A stretch of DNA of 64,000 nucleotides from Alnus glutinosa (GCF_958979055.1 NC_084888.1:3862001-3926000), one strand, 5' to 3'. Positions 11,748 to 23,240 are shown, counted from the first letter of the stretch. Notes: generated by a model from the sequence alone, not told the origin. Translations and numbers: made by a program.

Positions 11748-14195
11748 ATGGTTGTCTTGCCTTTCTTTCTTCTCCATTTCCTTTCTCTTTTGCTTCTCTC
11801 ATCAGCTAATTCCACTCTACCAGATGAATATTTCATCAATTGTGGGTCAAAGTCCAACATTACTGTCGGCGGTCGGAACTTCGTTGGTGACTTGAATTCT
11901 GGCTCCTTCTCTGTTGGAACAAGCTCTGATGTCAGTGACACCAACTCAGCAACAGATATGTCTCTCTATCAAACTGCAAGAATTTTCAAAAACCCATCTT
12001 CATATGAGTTTGATATCATCGATCATGGCATTTATTATGTTCGTCTCCATTTCTTTCCGTTCATGTCCGGGAGTACTAATCTGGCCGATGCCCTATTCGA
12101 TGTTTCAACTTCTAATTTCTCGTTGTTGTCAACTTCTAAGACCCAATTCAATGTTTCAACTTCTAATTTTTCGCTTTTGACAAACTTTGGTATTAAAGAC
12201 AATAGTAATTCACCTGTGATTGAGGAGTTCTTACTCACTATCAACGGAAGTAAGTTCAGCATCTACTTTACTCCTCACAGAAAATCATTTGCTTTTGTGA
12301 GCGCCATAGAGGTCTTTCTAATCCCAGATGAGAAATTCGTCACAGATAATTTTACTCTAGTTACTCTTGCTGGGAGTACTGAAACTTACGGTTTACGATC
12401 TCAGTTTTTACGCACAATTCACAGGGTCAATGTTGGAGGTCCACAGAACAATGACACACTGTGGAGGACTTGGATACTGGATGATGATTATCTACTTTCC
12501 CGAGGATCTGCACAAAACTGTGTCCCTTATAACGGTACGCTTAAGTATGATGTTCTTGGTGCTACTAATTATAGTGCCTCAGATGTTGTTTACAAGACTT
12601 GCAAAGAATTAAATTCAAATTCGTCCAACATAACTTGGCGTTTTGATGTAAACAAGAACGCCAGACACCTGGTGAGGCTGCACTTCTGCGATATTATTAG
12701 CGCACGGGTTGATGTTGCGGTCAGGTTCAATCTCTTCATTTATAGCAACTTCAGTTACACGATCTATCCTGACGATCCTAACGGAATTGAGAAGTTGGCA
12801 GCTCCATTTTACACTGATTTTGTGGTTGATTCAGATGATTCGGGACTTATGAATGTTAGTGTAGGGCCTAGGCAGGATTCGGCAAACAAAACTGCCTATC
12901 TGAATGGGCTGGAGATTATGGAGTTTATGAAGGAATTAGATGTGGGCAAGCCAAAGAAACGTGTTGTTGTTGTTGTTATAGTTGCTACCGCTTGTGGCGT
13001 TTTCGTTTTGGTAGTGCTGTTATTGTTGGGTTTAAGATACAAGAAAGCAAAGCATGTTGATGGAAAAGGAAATTCTTACGGTAAAGGAAAAACGAATGCC
13101 TTTCGTAATGTTAACCTAAACTTGAAGATGCATCTTCTCGAAATACAAGCTGCAACTCATAACTTTGACACCAAACTCTTAATAGGTGAGGGTGGGTTTG
13201 GAAAAGTTTATAAGGGAACTCTTCGGGATGGTACGAAAGTGGCTGTGAAACGAAGTGATCCGAAACATGGGCAGGGCCTTCCGGAATTCGAAACAGAAAT
13301 CTTGGTCTTATCCAAAATTCGGCATCGCCATCTTGTTTCCTTGAAAGGGTATTGCGAAGAAGGGTCTGAGATGATACTGGTGTATGAATTTATAGAAAAG
13401 GGTACTCTGAGAGATCATCTCTACGATTTGAAGGAGAAGCCTGGGAGGTCATCTAAAAGGTCCAAATTGTCTTGGAAGCAACGGCTTGATATTTGCATTG
13501 GCTCAGCAAAGGGCCTTCATTACCTCCACACTTCTTCAGCTGGGGGAATCATTCACCGTGATGTTAAGTCAACAAATATCTTGCTGAATGAACAGTACGT
13601 GGCTAAAGTTGCTGACTTTGGCCTTTCAAGATCAGGGCCTCTCGATCCAAACCATTTCAGTACTGTTGGCATAAAGGGTAGCTTTGGTTATATGGATCCT
13701 GAATATTTTAGAACCTTCGAGTTCACAGACAAATCTGATGTCTACTCCTTTGGTGTTGTACTTCTTGAGGTTCTTTGTGCCAGACCAGCTATAATTGACT
13801 CGCCCAAGAGGGAGGAGGTGAACCTGGCCGAATGGGGGATGTTTTGGCAAAAGAAAGGGCAACTTGAAAGAATTATCGATCCGTTGTTAGTGGGAGAAAT
13901 TAACGCTGATTCACTGAGAAAATTTGGTGAAATAGCTGAGAAGTGTTTGAAGGATGATGGAGCTGGCCGGCCATCCATGCTTGATGTGCAGTGGGACTTG
14001 GAATATGCACTGCAGCTTCAACAAACTGCATTGCACAGTGAAGACACTGCAACAAATGCTTATTTGGAATTGCCTTTGCCTTCTGATAGTGTCCCATATT
14101 GGGAAGATGATCATGTGCCCAGACTAGGGGATGATGGTTCGGAGGCAAGAGATAGTGAAGTGTTCTCTCAGATGAGGATCGATGGTGCCAGATAG
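11748..14195 (+). CDS. CrRLK1L malectin-like receptor kinase, copy A (815 aa)
   Basis: Single-pass plasma-membrane serine/threonine receptor kinase of the Catharanthus roseus RLK1-like family, whose members sense cell-wall state or secreted peptides. A hydrophobic signal peptide covers residues 1-22. The malectin-like ectodomain (about 25-395) is rich in N-glycosylation sequons. The transmembrane helix is about 406-430 and the kinase about 475-745: GEGGFG loop 480-485, ATP-binding Lys501 in VAVKR, catalytic Asp605 in HRDVKS, DFG 623-625, then a DPEYF activation-segment end. It is one uninterrupted exon, as usual in this family, at about the family's usual length. All key kinase residues are present, so it should be active. 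Against copy C it lacks a short juxtamembrane segment (GVGSLPVLH). The ATG at 11748 starts the signal peptide. The ligand and nearest named Arabidopsis member cannot be settled here. Confidence 0.93.
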   Translation: MVVLPFFLLHFLSLLLLSSANSTLPDEYFINCGSKSNITVGGRNFVGDLNSGSFSVGTSSDVSDTNSATDMSLYQTARIFKNPSSYEFDIIDHGIYYVRLHFFPFMSGSTNLADALFDVSTSNFSLLSTSKTQFNVSTSNFSLLTNFGIKDNSNSPVIEEFLLTINGSKFSIYFTPHRKSFAFVSAIEVFLIPDEKFVTDNFTLVTLAGSTETYGLRSQFLRTIHRVNVGGPQNNDTLWRTWILDDDYLLSRGSAQNCVPYNGTLKYDVLGATNYSASDVVYKTCKELNSNSSNITWRFDVNKNARHLVRLHFCDIISARVDVAVRFNLFIYSNFSYTIYPDDPNGIEKLAAPFYTDFVVDSDDSGLMNVSVGPRQDSANKTAYLNGLEIMEFMKELDVGKPKKRVVVVVIVATACGVFVLVVLLLLGLRYKKAKHVDGKGNSYGKGKTNAFRNVNLNLKMHLLEIQAATHNFDTKLLIGEGGFGKVYKGTLRDGTKVAVKRSDPKHGQGLPEFETEILVLSKIRHRHLVSLKGYCEEGSEMILVYEFIEKGTLRDHLYDLKEKPGRSSKRSKLSWKQRLDICIGSAKGLHYLHTSSAGGIIHRDVKSTNILLNEQYVAKVADFGLSRSGPLDPNHFSTVGIKGSFGYMDPEYFRTFEFTDKSDVYSFGVVLLEVLCARPAIIDSPKREEVNLAEWGMFWQKKGQLERIIDPLLVGEINADSLRKFGEIAEKCLKDDGAGRPSMLDVQWDLEYALQLQQTALHSEDTATNAYLELPLPSDSVPYWEDDHVPRLGDDGSEARDSEVFSQMRIDGAR
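12096..12179 (+). repeat. In-frame 51-bp tandem duplication in the copy A ectodomain
   Basis: Residues 117-133 (FDVSTSNFSLLSTSKTQ) are followed by a near copy starting FNVSTSNFSLL. Copy C has the same duplication; copy B has one unit only. It adds N-glycosylation sequons in the first malectin lobe. Confidence 0.85.
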
Positions 14196-14798
14196 ACTGA
14201 TAGTCTCAACTGCAAGATTTGCTGTTAAGATTGTTATTTTTACTTTAGGTTATTTATTGAATTGTTTTAAATCTCAAGAAAGAAAGGGGTAAGTATGCCC
14301 CTTTTTCTTCCTTTTTTTTCTCCTCTTTTTCTCCCCTTCTCCTCTACATATGCTCACGCCTCATTTGAGGCCCTTATCCAGCTAGAGTTTTCTCTGGCCT
14401 TATCTTCCTCTTTGGAAGCTTATCTGCTCTTTCAAGGTCCTGTTTACACCTTTGGAAGCATTATTTATCTTAATTTTTTTACTGCCATCACCAGTTATCT
14501 GCCTCATTCGCCATGTCCCAACCCTATGTTTTTCTTTCTTGTAATCTTTGTTGAAGTACTTCAGAAAAAGAAAAAAAAAAAGTATACATTGCTCGAACTC
14601 ACTCCTAGATTATTCAATTCCACTTGTTGAGATCACTCGTTAAATCTTATTAACATTTTTTTAGATATTATAGCAAATCAGGACCTTTCTAGCACCACCA
14701 CGTTGGAGGATTGTTAAATTGTTGTTTTTGGAGACTTTCTTTTTCGCTATGCATTTTAGAAGTTGCCATTATGGTCATTTCTTAAAAATTTAAAAATA

Positions 14799-14842
<44 letters not shown>

Positions 14843-15178
14843 GAGAAAAGGAGAAAAGGAGAGTGGGTTTGGAGTGGACGGGTTGGTGAGAAAGAAAAAT
14901 GTTTCTTGCACACTTTATACACAAAGTATTATGTGGCAAGATTTTTTGTTTACAAAAAAAATAAATAAATAAAAAATAACTTTCTATACAAAGTGCCGAA
15001 GACTGTGTCCAAAATGTGTGCAAAAAAAAAAAAAATAATAATAATAATAAAATGGAGGCCATTCTAGCTACCATGGCATGTAGGGTAAAACCTTCGGCTT
15101 CTAGAGAGTTTTTAAATTTTGTATCACCTTTCTCATGATGATAATGTGTTTAGGTCGCAAATCTAATGGTTGGAAAGT
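14196..15178 (+). other. 3' flank of copy A
   Basis: It holds the probable 3' UTR (to about 14290), pyrimidine-rich DNA and a long A-run (about 14802-14833). The ORFs at 14295-14630 and 14763-15074 are low-complexity. A weak inverted repeat of TTGCACAC (about 14908 and 15014-15022) could be a decayed MITE. No gene was recognised. Confidence 0.5.
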
Positions 15179-15920
15179 GATACGAATAGGGGTGTAAACG
15201 AGCTGGGCTACTCGTGAGCTTACTCGAGATCGGCTCGAATAAACTCGACTCGTGCTCGAATCGATTATTAAATGAGCTACTCGTGAACACGAAATTAGGG
15301 CTCGATTATTAAACGATACAAACTCGTATAAACTCGGCTCGACTCGATTAAAGCTCGTGAACCCGCTCGTATAAGGATCGACTCGTTTATTAAAGCTCGA
15401 CTCGTGTGTGTATACATATATTAATTTGTTAATTATAACTTATTTTTATAATATAGTATATTAATAAACAATCATTAGTCAGTACAATATATTAATTGGT
15501 TATAATTTATTAGTTATATATATACAAAATAGTAAAAGTAAATAATATCAATACTTAATTGTTAGTCATAGAATATAATGACAATCCATATACTAATCAT
15601 ATTATTCATGTAATATAATATGATTATATGACTATATGATTATATAATAATATAACATTGTATCATTTGATAAGTAATCACTTTATCATATGTTATAAGT
15701 ATTATCATTAGATATTTACTAATCATTACATCTCTTGATCCAAAATTTAAGATCTAAGATCATATGGATTATTAGATCATGTTAATATGTTAAATACAAT
15801 ATTATATGATAATAGTTAGACCATATGATCATATGATATTAGTATTATTAGTAGATGGTTAAGAATTATAATAATTATGATTTATGATTCATAATAATCC
15901 TACTTAATTACTTATCATAG

Positions 15921-16268
15921 CTGGGCAATGTGATGAGATGTTCCCATGTGATCCTTGAAGGGGATTATTTGGGGGTGGTTTCAACATTGCAGCAAGATGC
16001 ACCATGTTGGAGTAGTGTGGGACAGTTAATTGAAGACACGTTCAGGTTTGCAACAATTTCACTCCTTTATTAATCATGTTAAGAGAGATGTTAACCAAGT
16101 CGCTCACTGTTTAGCTAAATTAGCTATCTCTTAATTATTAGATACCAGTTGGTTAGAGGAGTGTCATTCCATTATTCAGGATGTTGTCTTACGGGATGTA
16201 ACTCTTGCTAAGCAAGAGTATTGATCAATAATATCCATAAACTTTCTTCACAAAAAAAAAAAAAAAAA
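15921..16268 (+). mobile_element. 5'-truncated L1-type LINE with poly-A tail
   Basis: A 348-bp fragment ending in a run of A is flanked by the 12-bp duplication TACTTATCATAG (15909-15920 and 16269-16280). One frame ends with HVKRDVNQVAHCLAKLA, the typical C-terminal end of the RNase H domain in plant L1 elements. It is a dead, 5'-truncated retrotransposition product sitting inside the hAT element. Confidence 0.85.
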
Positions 16269-16335
16269 TACTTATCATAGGTTCATAGATAGTCTCATGA
16301 TTCAAATGATACGATATAAATGATATTATTCATAA

Positions 16336-16338
<3 letters not shown>

Positions 16339-16415
<77 letters not shown>
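16339..16415. repeat. (AT)n microsatellite, 77 bp
   Basis: An uninterrupted AT dinucleotide run; it may extrude cruciforms and is likely polymorphic in length. Confidence 0.95.
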
Positions 16416-16417
<2 letters not shown>

Positions 16418-18014
16418 GTCATAAGTATACAAATTCATACTAATATAATGGTTAAGTATTTAGATACTTAGATATACTCATACATTGATACACTAATTAA
16501 GTATGATTTAAGATTTTAAGTATTTAATAATTTCTATTAATATTTAGATACAATGACTAGGTATATAGATTACACAAGCAAGCTAGTATGAATTCAAATT
16601 AATCATATGATATTATGACACTTCTGAAACATAATCATATTATTCATATATAATAACAATGTGATTCATATAATCATAAATTAAGTTATTAAGATTAGAA
16701 TTACCAATATGTTAATTAAGTTATTAGTATTTGAATCTTATAATTATAAAATATCTTGAAAAAAATGCAAATATGAGAATGAGATTGACCAAATCCACAT
16801 AATAAATCAAGATTACACACCCAAAAGGCATTGTGTATATAATTTGTGTGCTAATAACATATCTCACTTTAATTTATTAAGTGTCTAATTATATAAACAA
16901 TTTTTTTTAAAGTTGAAATGGTGTGTTTTGTTAGAATTTTCTAAAAATGAAACGGTGCGTCATGCGTTTTACGAGTCTTCAAATTTTTTTTATTAAATTA
17001 TACATTGTTGATTTTAATTTTTTTTATATTTTTTTTACGCATGGTTTATCTCGACTGTGCGATTGGTTTATTTTCAATCACAAGCATTCACTTTTCATGG
17101 TAAGTTATAGTTGTAACGCAGCTTACACAAGAATTTTTACGGTGTCTCGACACGCATCCATTGTTTCTTATGTGTCTTAAAGGCAAGCAGTGAGAACTCA
17201 GGCAACCACGTAATGAGATAATTATATGCTAAGAATTAAGGTGTTAGTTTATATTAATATATTAATGTTTTTTTTCTTCATCTTGTAAACAACATTATAT
17301 TTACATTATGTATTATATTTACAAAGCTATTGATTATTTGATTAATTGTTAATTATTTTCATTAAAATGGATTAATTGTTGACATATTAATATAGTAGTC
17401 TATTAGATTATATAATCATACAATACACACACCCAATACACCTCCCATCTGACACATTCACGTGGGACGAAAACTCATTTTTCACCTACTATGAATGTGC
17501 ATTTTCTTTTTACACATGGATGGTAGGATTTTATTGGTGTTCAACATATTTAATTATCCTATGGTCTACTTACCAGGTTTTACCACATGCATAATATACT
17601 CGAAACAGACAATAAGTTTGTCAATGAAAATGTTTCAGTTCTTTGATTCGATCACCTAATTGTCACTTCTCTGACTCCTCGAGCTCCACATTAGTCCATT
17701 CAGCAAAAAATCAATTATCACGCTACTCCTTTTCTTCTTCCACCTCTTCTCTCTTCTACAAACTTGTTCTATCTTCTCTCTTTTTCACGCAATATCCCTG
17801 CCATCCGAAAATGCTCCACCTCATCCAAGGAGATATACAGACCGAAAAAATGAGAGAGAGCTCCCGCTGGCGAGGAAAAAGAAGAAGAGGGCGAAGCCAA
17901 GGAGGAGGTTTGACAGTTTGGAGCTGGCATCGATGCAGCTCTATAATTTAAGTTGTATTCTCTGTAATTTAAGTATGCGCAATTAGCCAATGGTTGTATT
18001 CTCTATGACACTTA

Positions 18015-18215
18015 CAATGGCCGACGAAGCACAGCAACGTTGCCGTCCACTGGTTCTCGCATCATTACCACCGGCTTCTCCGCGCCAATCGCGCCCCAGC
18101 CGCCTCCATCCTACAACAACGTAGGTGGCGGGACGCTCGCCAAGCAGCGAGGCCAGGAGGTCGCTGTACGCCTCTTCAACAACTCTAGTGCCGGTATATT
18201 CTATTTTCCTGTCAT
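18015..18215. other. GC-rich segment inside the hAT element, possible captured fragment
   Basis: About 200 bases are clearly more GC-rich than the AT-rich surroundings and open in more than one frame (plus 18040-18351, minus 17983-18306). It could be a captured host exon, as known for Pack-type DNA elements. No family was recognised in either frame, so this rests on composition only. Confidence 0.3.
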
Positions 18216-18564
18216 TTGCTTTTCTGAATTTTTTGTAGGGGATTTGTTGGTTGGTTTTAGGGTTGGGCCGAGCTCGAGCCGAGTACTCGAGCTCGAGATC
18301 GACCAAAATGATCGAGTTCGAGTTCGAGCTCGATCAGTAATTTGTTCATAGCGAGCCGATCTCGCACACCAAATCTAGGCTCGTGTCGAGCTCGAGCTCG
18401 ATCTCGAGCTTCAAACCAAAATAAACGAGCCGATCCCGAACAGCCAATACCCGCTCAGGATTGGCTCGTTTACACCCCTGGATACGAACCTTGATGATGT
18501 GTATATGCATAAGAACATAATTTTTTTTAAAAAAAAATTAATGCATGCAATGCTATATGGTTGA

Positions 18565-20476
18565 TGATGTGCAAATTTTAATACTCGCAAGCGCACGAAT
18601 CGTTTGCAATATAGTGTATGTGCGAGTGCGAGATCGTATCCACAGGGAATTGCGTTGCCAAAATTAATTTTTATTTAAACTAATCCTATTTTAACCTAGT
18701 TCCAAATTTAGGGGTTTTTGATAAAATAAAACATAAACAAAAATAATGAAAATAAAGGGGTCTAGGGTTTTGGAATCCACACTCACCAAATCACAACAAC
18801 CTAATCTCATGCTCATCACACATATTTTGAGGTTTTCACATACAAATCTTAGGTATGCTCTACATTGCTTCAAAAATCATTTAAATCATTCAATGAATCC
18901 GTTCATTGCACAAATCACAAAAGATATTAGGATTAAACCAAATCATCAAATGTATTAGTCGAACGAAACACAATGAATATCCAATGTTTTGATAGATGAA
19001 AAAACCAAGCCATCAATTTAATGAAACTTATTCCACATCATCACTTGTATCCGGAAACCACAAGAGATATCAAAACATCATCTCAAAAAATCGAAGTAGA
19101 ACAATTAGAAATCAAAACCCATAAACTCAAATAGCATAAACAAGCATGAAACTCAGTTTCTCTTCAATGGTGAGGTTTCATCCTCAACCCTAAACGAAAA
19201 TATTAGCTACCCATGATAAAATAACTACAACCTAAAACATTAAATTAAAAGCATAAAAATTAAACACTTACAAATAAAAAATGGAAGAACAACTAGAAGA
19301 GAGACTTGGTGCGTGAGGGCTGTGCCCCATTCCACACACACCTTCCTACCTCAGAGAAGAGAGAAATATATACTGCAAGCTTGCCAAAAATTAAAGAGAA
19401 AAACAATAAAGAAACGAAATGCAAAATGGTGCCACTGCCCTTCACTTTCCGGAATTCTTGCTGAATCTGCAGGTTGTCTCTTTTCTGCTACCCTTTCACG
19501 TGATTCTCCACACTTTAGTTCATCCAGCACACACATCTTTCAATGGTCTAACAGGAAACCAAGAAGAGGAAAAATCTGTTGGTCTGTGTGTGTGTCTGCT
19601 GGGTGTGCTGCCCTAGTCTTGGACAATTCGGTGCTGGTCTTTGGGTGTTGCTGGACGTGCATGAGCTGCTGTCCATGAGAGCTGCTGGTGCTGCAGAGTG
19701 CTGCAGGTTGCTGTCTGGCGTGGAGGTGTGCTGCAGGTGCTGCTGTCCAAGCTGTCAAGTGCTGCAGAATGCTGTCCAAGTGCTGCAGAATGCTTTCCAG
19801 AAGATGCTGCTGGTGAGGTGGACAGGTGCAGCCCATGCTGCTGTTCAGCAGTGTTTCTGCCCTTTGCAGGTGCTGCCAGCTGCTTTGGAGGATGGTGCAG
19901 GTCACATGTATGTGCTGCTAGGCGTGGACTGCTGCATAGAGAGAAGGTGCCGTGTGGTTTGTTGTTTGCAGTGAGCTGTCTAAGTAGTTGGAGATGTGCT
20001 GCCAGGCGTGGAAAAGCTGTCCAGCAACTGCAAGTGCTATCCAGGTGAAAACAAATGTGCTGCCCAGCTTTGGGGAGACAAGGAATGGGACAAAAAAAAT
20101 AAAATAAGAGAGATGGACAAACTTCTGGATTTTCGAGATGATCTAACGACTAAAATTAAAACAGCCATATCTTTTTGTATGTATCTCCAAAAAGGCTGAA
20201 ACTTGTTGGGTTGGAAAGCTGACATCTTGAACTTCAATTTAGACCTAAGAAACTCTCAAAACGGATAGCATTTGGTCCTGACATGATAAGTCTAAACCTA
20301 GTAGTCTGCTGCATCCGAATTTTCTTGTATGTTGCTTGAATTATATCATTTCTCTCTTATTGTCCTACAAAACATAAAAAACACTAAAACTAACCAAAGC
20401 ATCAAAAAATAACAAAGCTAAAAGTTTAACTAATGTAAATTAAGGGGTCTAAATATGCACTTTTTGGCACTCATCA
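18565..20476. mobile_element. Solo LTR or LTR-like element (1,912 bp)
   Basis: It runs from TGATGTGC to GGCACTCATCA, with TGATG/CATCA inverted ends, flanked by the 5-bp duplication GTTGA (18560-18564 and 20477-20481). This is the signature of a solo LTR left by recombination. The stretch from about 19660 to 20045 is a degenerate CTGCTG/GTGCTGCAG-rich repeat that produces overlapping ORFs on both strands (19313-20237); these resemble no protein. Orientation and lineage are undecided. Confidence 0.7.
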
Positions 20477-20481
20477 GTTGA

Positions 20482-20676
20482 TTATGAGTAGTTAATGTAG
20501 TATGTTTTTAAATTTTAAATTGTCTTTCATAATTTTGGAGAGTAATAAATTGTGAGATCATAATTATCTTATATTAAATTTAAATCTAGTTACTCAATAA
20601 GAAACAAAATATTGGAGAACAGTACAACATGGCCGACGGCTAGCCACGCGTACAACATTTGCTATTCAGTGATTCC
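20482..20676. other. Short intergenic stretch
   Basis: About 200 bases between the solo LTR and the Harbinger MITE; nothing recognised. Confidence 0.4.
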
Positions 20677-20679
20677 TTA

Positions 20680-21017
20680 GGCCATCTCCAGCAGACTAGT
20701 TACTTTAATCAAAAGAATCAAATTTGACTATTTTGAACATTTTTTCTCCTCCAACAGATTAGCCACTATAACTTTTTCTCTTCAACATTGAACAGTGAAT
20801 CTGTTTATGAATTTTTTATTAATATTTTCTCTTTCTCTCTCTCTCTCCCTCTCCCTCTCTATCATTTAATAAAAGAAAATGATTAAAAAATAATATTTTA
20901 ATGAAATGAAGAGTAGAATAAAGAGTATTGTTGGAGTGTTTTTAACTGTTGGAGTAGTTAAAGTAAATATTTGTAATTTTTGAGTAGCTACTTTAACTTT
21001 AACTGCTGGAGATGGCC
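20680..21017. mobile_element. PIF/Harbinger-type (Tourist) MITE, 338 bp
   Basis: Perfect 15-bp inverted ends, GGCCATCTCCAGCAG, are flanked by the 3-bp duplication TTA (20677-20679 and 21018-21020), as expected for PIF/Harbinger insertion. It has a CT-repeat core and no coding capacity. Confidence 0.85.
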
Positions 21018-21020
21018 TTA

Positions 21021-22018
21021 TAAGGTATTTTATGCAACTTTTCCTGTTTATAAAAATGCTAAAAAAAAAAAAAAAAATCCTTATTCTAGTCCATGAAGAT
21101 TCAAACATGTGACCTTTTTAAGAAAGCACAATAAATTATTATAATGACACTTGTCATTAATTTAGACCGAAACTTATTCGTTAGAAAAAAATAAAATTGA
21201 AAGGACACTTGTTGCATCTTGAGGGACCCTAGCTTGTGCTTGGGTTTTAATTCCTCGCAGCAGAACGGGCTACAGAATGCGGCCAAATTATGTTTACGCA
21301 TGCATGCATAAATGAGGATTTTCTTTAATCATATATATAGAAATAGTTTTGTGTTTGCTGATGCATCTGTACAAAGTAGCCGCCAAGTTTGGACAAATAG
21401 CTCTATCGGTACTCTTGTTTGAGAATCTTGAAGTGTAGCATAGAGCTAGCAGAGCTACAAGGAGCCGTAAGCACTTGCTGCGAATTGCGAAGGTAGTAAA
21501 AATATTAGGTTCATTGCACATCAACAAGCATTTGGCTGTTGAGAAATATAAAATATTTTTCAAGATGGAGTCCGGTAGGATAGTTTTTGGTACGGTGTAA
21601 ATGGTACGTTCTTCGATGTTCTTCACGTTCTCACGATTATTGCAAAACAATTAAAAACTGACCCCATGTCTTCTTGTTTTCTCTTAGGGTTTTCTCCTTA
21701 TCTCCGGGATGGCCCCATGCCTTCTGAATGTTAAAAAATATATTCTCCATATATTAGGGGATTTGATTTCAGAGATTTATTGTAATTATTTGATTATAAT
21801 CAAATCAATCAAATCACATTGATTGATTACGTACCATTGATTGATTTGTTTGTAATCAGATTTGATAGTATTCAAATAAATCAATCACATTGATTGATTA
21901 CCATACTTATTTTTTGGTTGTCTTATTGGTTGCAGCTTGTTAGTCTCTCTCTCTCTCTCATAAAACATAGACTAATTATATACATAGTCCTTAATTGGTG
22001 TCTAATATATGGGTGCAG
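21021..22018. other. Intergenic upstream of the cysteine-rich exon
   Basis: A search for a signal-peptide exon in front of 22019 found none convincing. The region holds ATTGATT/AATCAAT-rich repeats (about 21775-21905). The ORFs at 21101-21650 on the minus strand resemble nothing known. Confidence 0.4.
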
Positions 22019-22182
22019 GTGTATCATTTTCAAGGGGAGCTGAAGCAAGGGTGACAGTGCAAAAAAGTCCATGTAGTCGCGATGTTGAGTGCTTTAATCA
22101 GATTCCTTGTCCGTTTGGCCTCCAACTTTGTCTCAAAGGAAAATGCAAATGCTTGGGAGGCCGGCCTCCTGCTAATATTTAG
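22019..22182 (+). CDS. Possible last exon of a small cysteine-rich secreted peptide
   Basis: After a good 3' splice site (GGGTGCAG at 22011-22018) an open frame read from codon 22021 ends at TAG 22180-22182. It encodes about 53 residues, the last 37 of which hold six cysteines spaced C-x5-C-x5-C-x6-C-x4-C-x-C. The ending C-x4-C-x-C and leading C-x5-C are those of nodule-specific cysteine-rich / late-nodulin-type and related defensin-like peptides, which usually have one intron between signal peptide and mature peptide. The exon would start in phase with one base contributed by exon 1. No signal-peptide exon was found in the preceding 700 bases, so it may be an orphan or a pseudogene. The spacing is seen; the family is inferred. 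Confidence 0.35.
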
Positions 22183-23127
22183 GATGCTATTCATAAATAA
22201 TAAAAATAAAAAATAATTATAAGCAATCTTGTTTGTCGATCAATCCTCAAGTAGAGATGTCGTAGGAGTTATCTTAGCATCCTACTAAATTAAATGAGAT
22301 ATATGGAGGGTAAGATATATGGAGGGTAAGATATCGTAGGAGTTATCTTATTGGTAAGAATTTGGACGATTTTTGAATTTCTTAAATCATACTAGCTGCT
22401 TATGTAAAGAGTTCACATCTATAGTATTTTTGTACATATAATTGGTTCTCCATTTACTCTTAATTTCTTTGAAAAGAATCAGCATTAATAATTTTTTAAC
22501 ATTCTTGGTCTCATTATACAGGTCTTCTAATTTTTTATAATATTCATAGCAAGAGAGAGATTTGTTTCCTGGTTTGTTGTGGCAATTGATGTGGTTTCCT
22601 AATTTTGTGTGCGCGCTAGCTGTTTGAGATTTCCTTTCCTTGTGAGGTTGAGTGTGATATATATGGAGATTCCTCATTGATATTGTCTACCCTTTTTAAT
22701 TGATGCCTTCTTTCTTCTTTCTTCTTAAGCTTTGTTTTGCTATGGAAACCATATATATATATTAAATTGATGCCATCCAATTTATTTGTCTATATCAATG
22801 CAATGTTTATTAGAGCATCAAATATTGTGGCCTAGATTCTCTATCAGATATCCTCCCTAATTTTTTCAGGGTGATTCAATTCTCCTTGTTTTGCCTGTCC
22901 CTTTTTCAATGGATCACAATGCCAATTAGGAGAAAAATGTTTAGTTTTATTTAATTTCTTACAAATTTCTTGTTCATAAAAAGAGATGTGCAAATGCACT
23001 ATTGAATCTAGCTATGAGACAACATATAAGTTTCACATATTTAATAATAAATTTGCAAAAAAAAAAAAAAAAAAAAAAGTATAAATGATGTGCAAAAAAA
23101 TGACACCAAATAGGGATTTGATTCTTG
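22183..23127. other. Intergenic, nothing recognised
   Basis: AT-rich DNA with a short duplicated ATATGGAGGGTAAGATAT motif (about 22299-22333) and an A-run at 23057-23078. The minus-strand ORF 22387-22677 has no recognisable domain. Confidence 0.45.
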
Positions 23128-23240
23128 TACAACACCAATACAACAACTATACAACAACCCCTCACATTAGGGTGGGCCCCAGTATGTAGGACCTACCCTC
23201 ATGTGAGGGATTGTTGTACAGTTGTTGTATTGGTGTTGTA
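23128..23240. mobile_element. Hairpin MITE, 113 bp
   Basis: Arms of about 40 bases starting TACAACACCAATACAACAAC are nearly perfect reverse complements around a short loop. A target duplication was not identified with confidence. Confidence 0.65.

Larger units (their letters stand above)
15187..18480. mobile_element. Large non-autonomous hAT element (3,294 bp)
   Basis: The ends are inverted repeats of 17 bases, TAGGGGTGTAAACGAGC on the left and CAGGGGTGTAAACGAGC on the right. They are flanked by a perfect 8-bp duplication, GATACGAA (15179-15186 and 18481-18488). Both subterminal regions are packed with CTCGA/TCGAG motifs, as in hAT transposase-binding arrays. The inside is AT-rich and carries a nested LINE (15921-16268), an (AT)n microsatellite and a GC-rich stretch (about 18015-18215) unlike its surroundings. 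No transposase was found. Confidence 0.85.

Noticed and set aside
14763-15074. Lysine- or phenylalanine-rich ORFs
   Set aside because: Translations of a long A-run and neighbouring low-complexity DNA.
19313-20237. Cysteine-rich-looking ORFs on both strands
   Set aside because: Cys codons arise from GTGCTGC repeats; frames overlap on both strands and have no conserved spacing.
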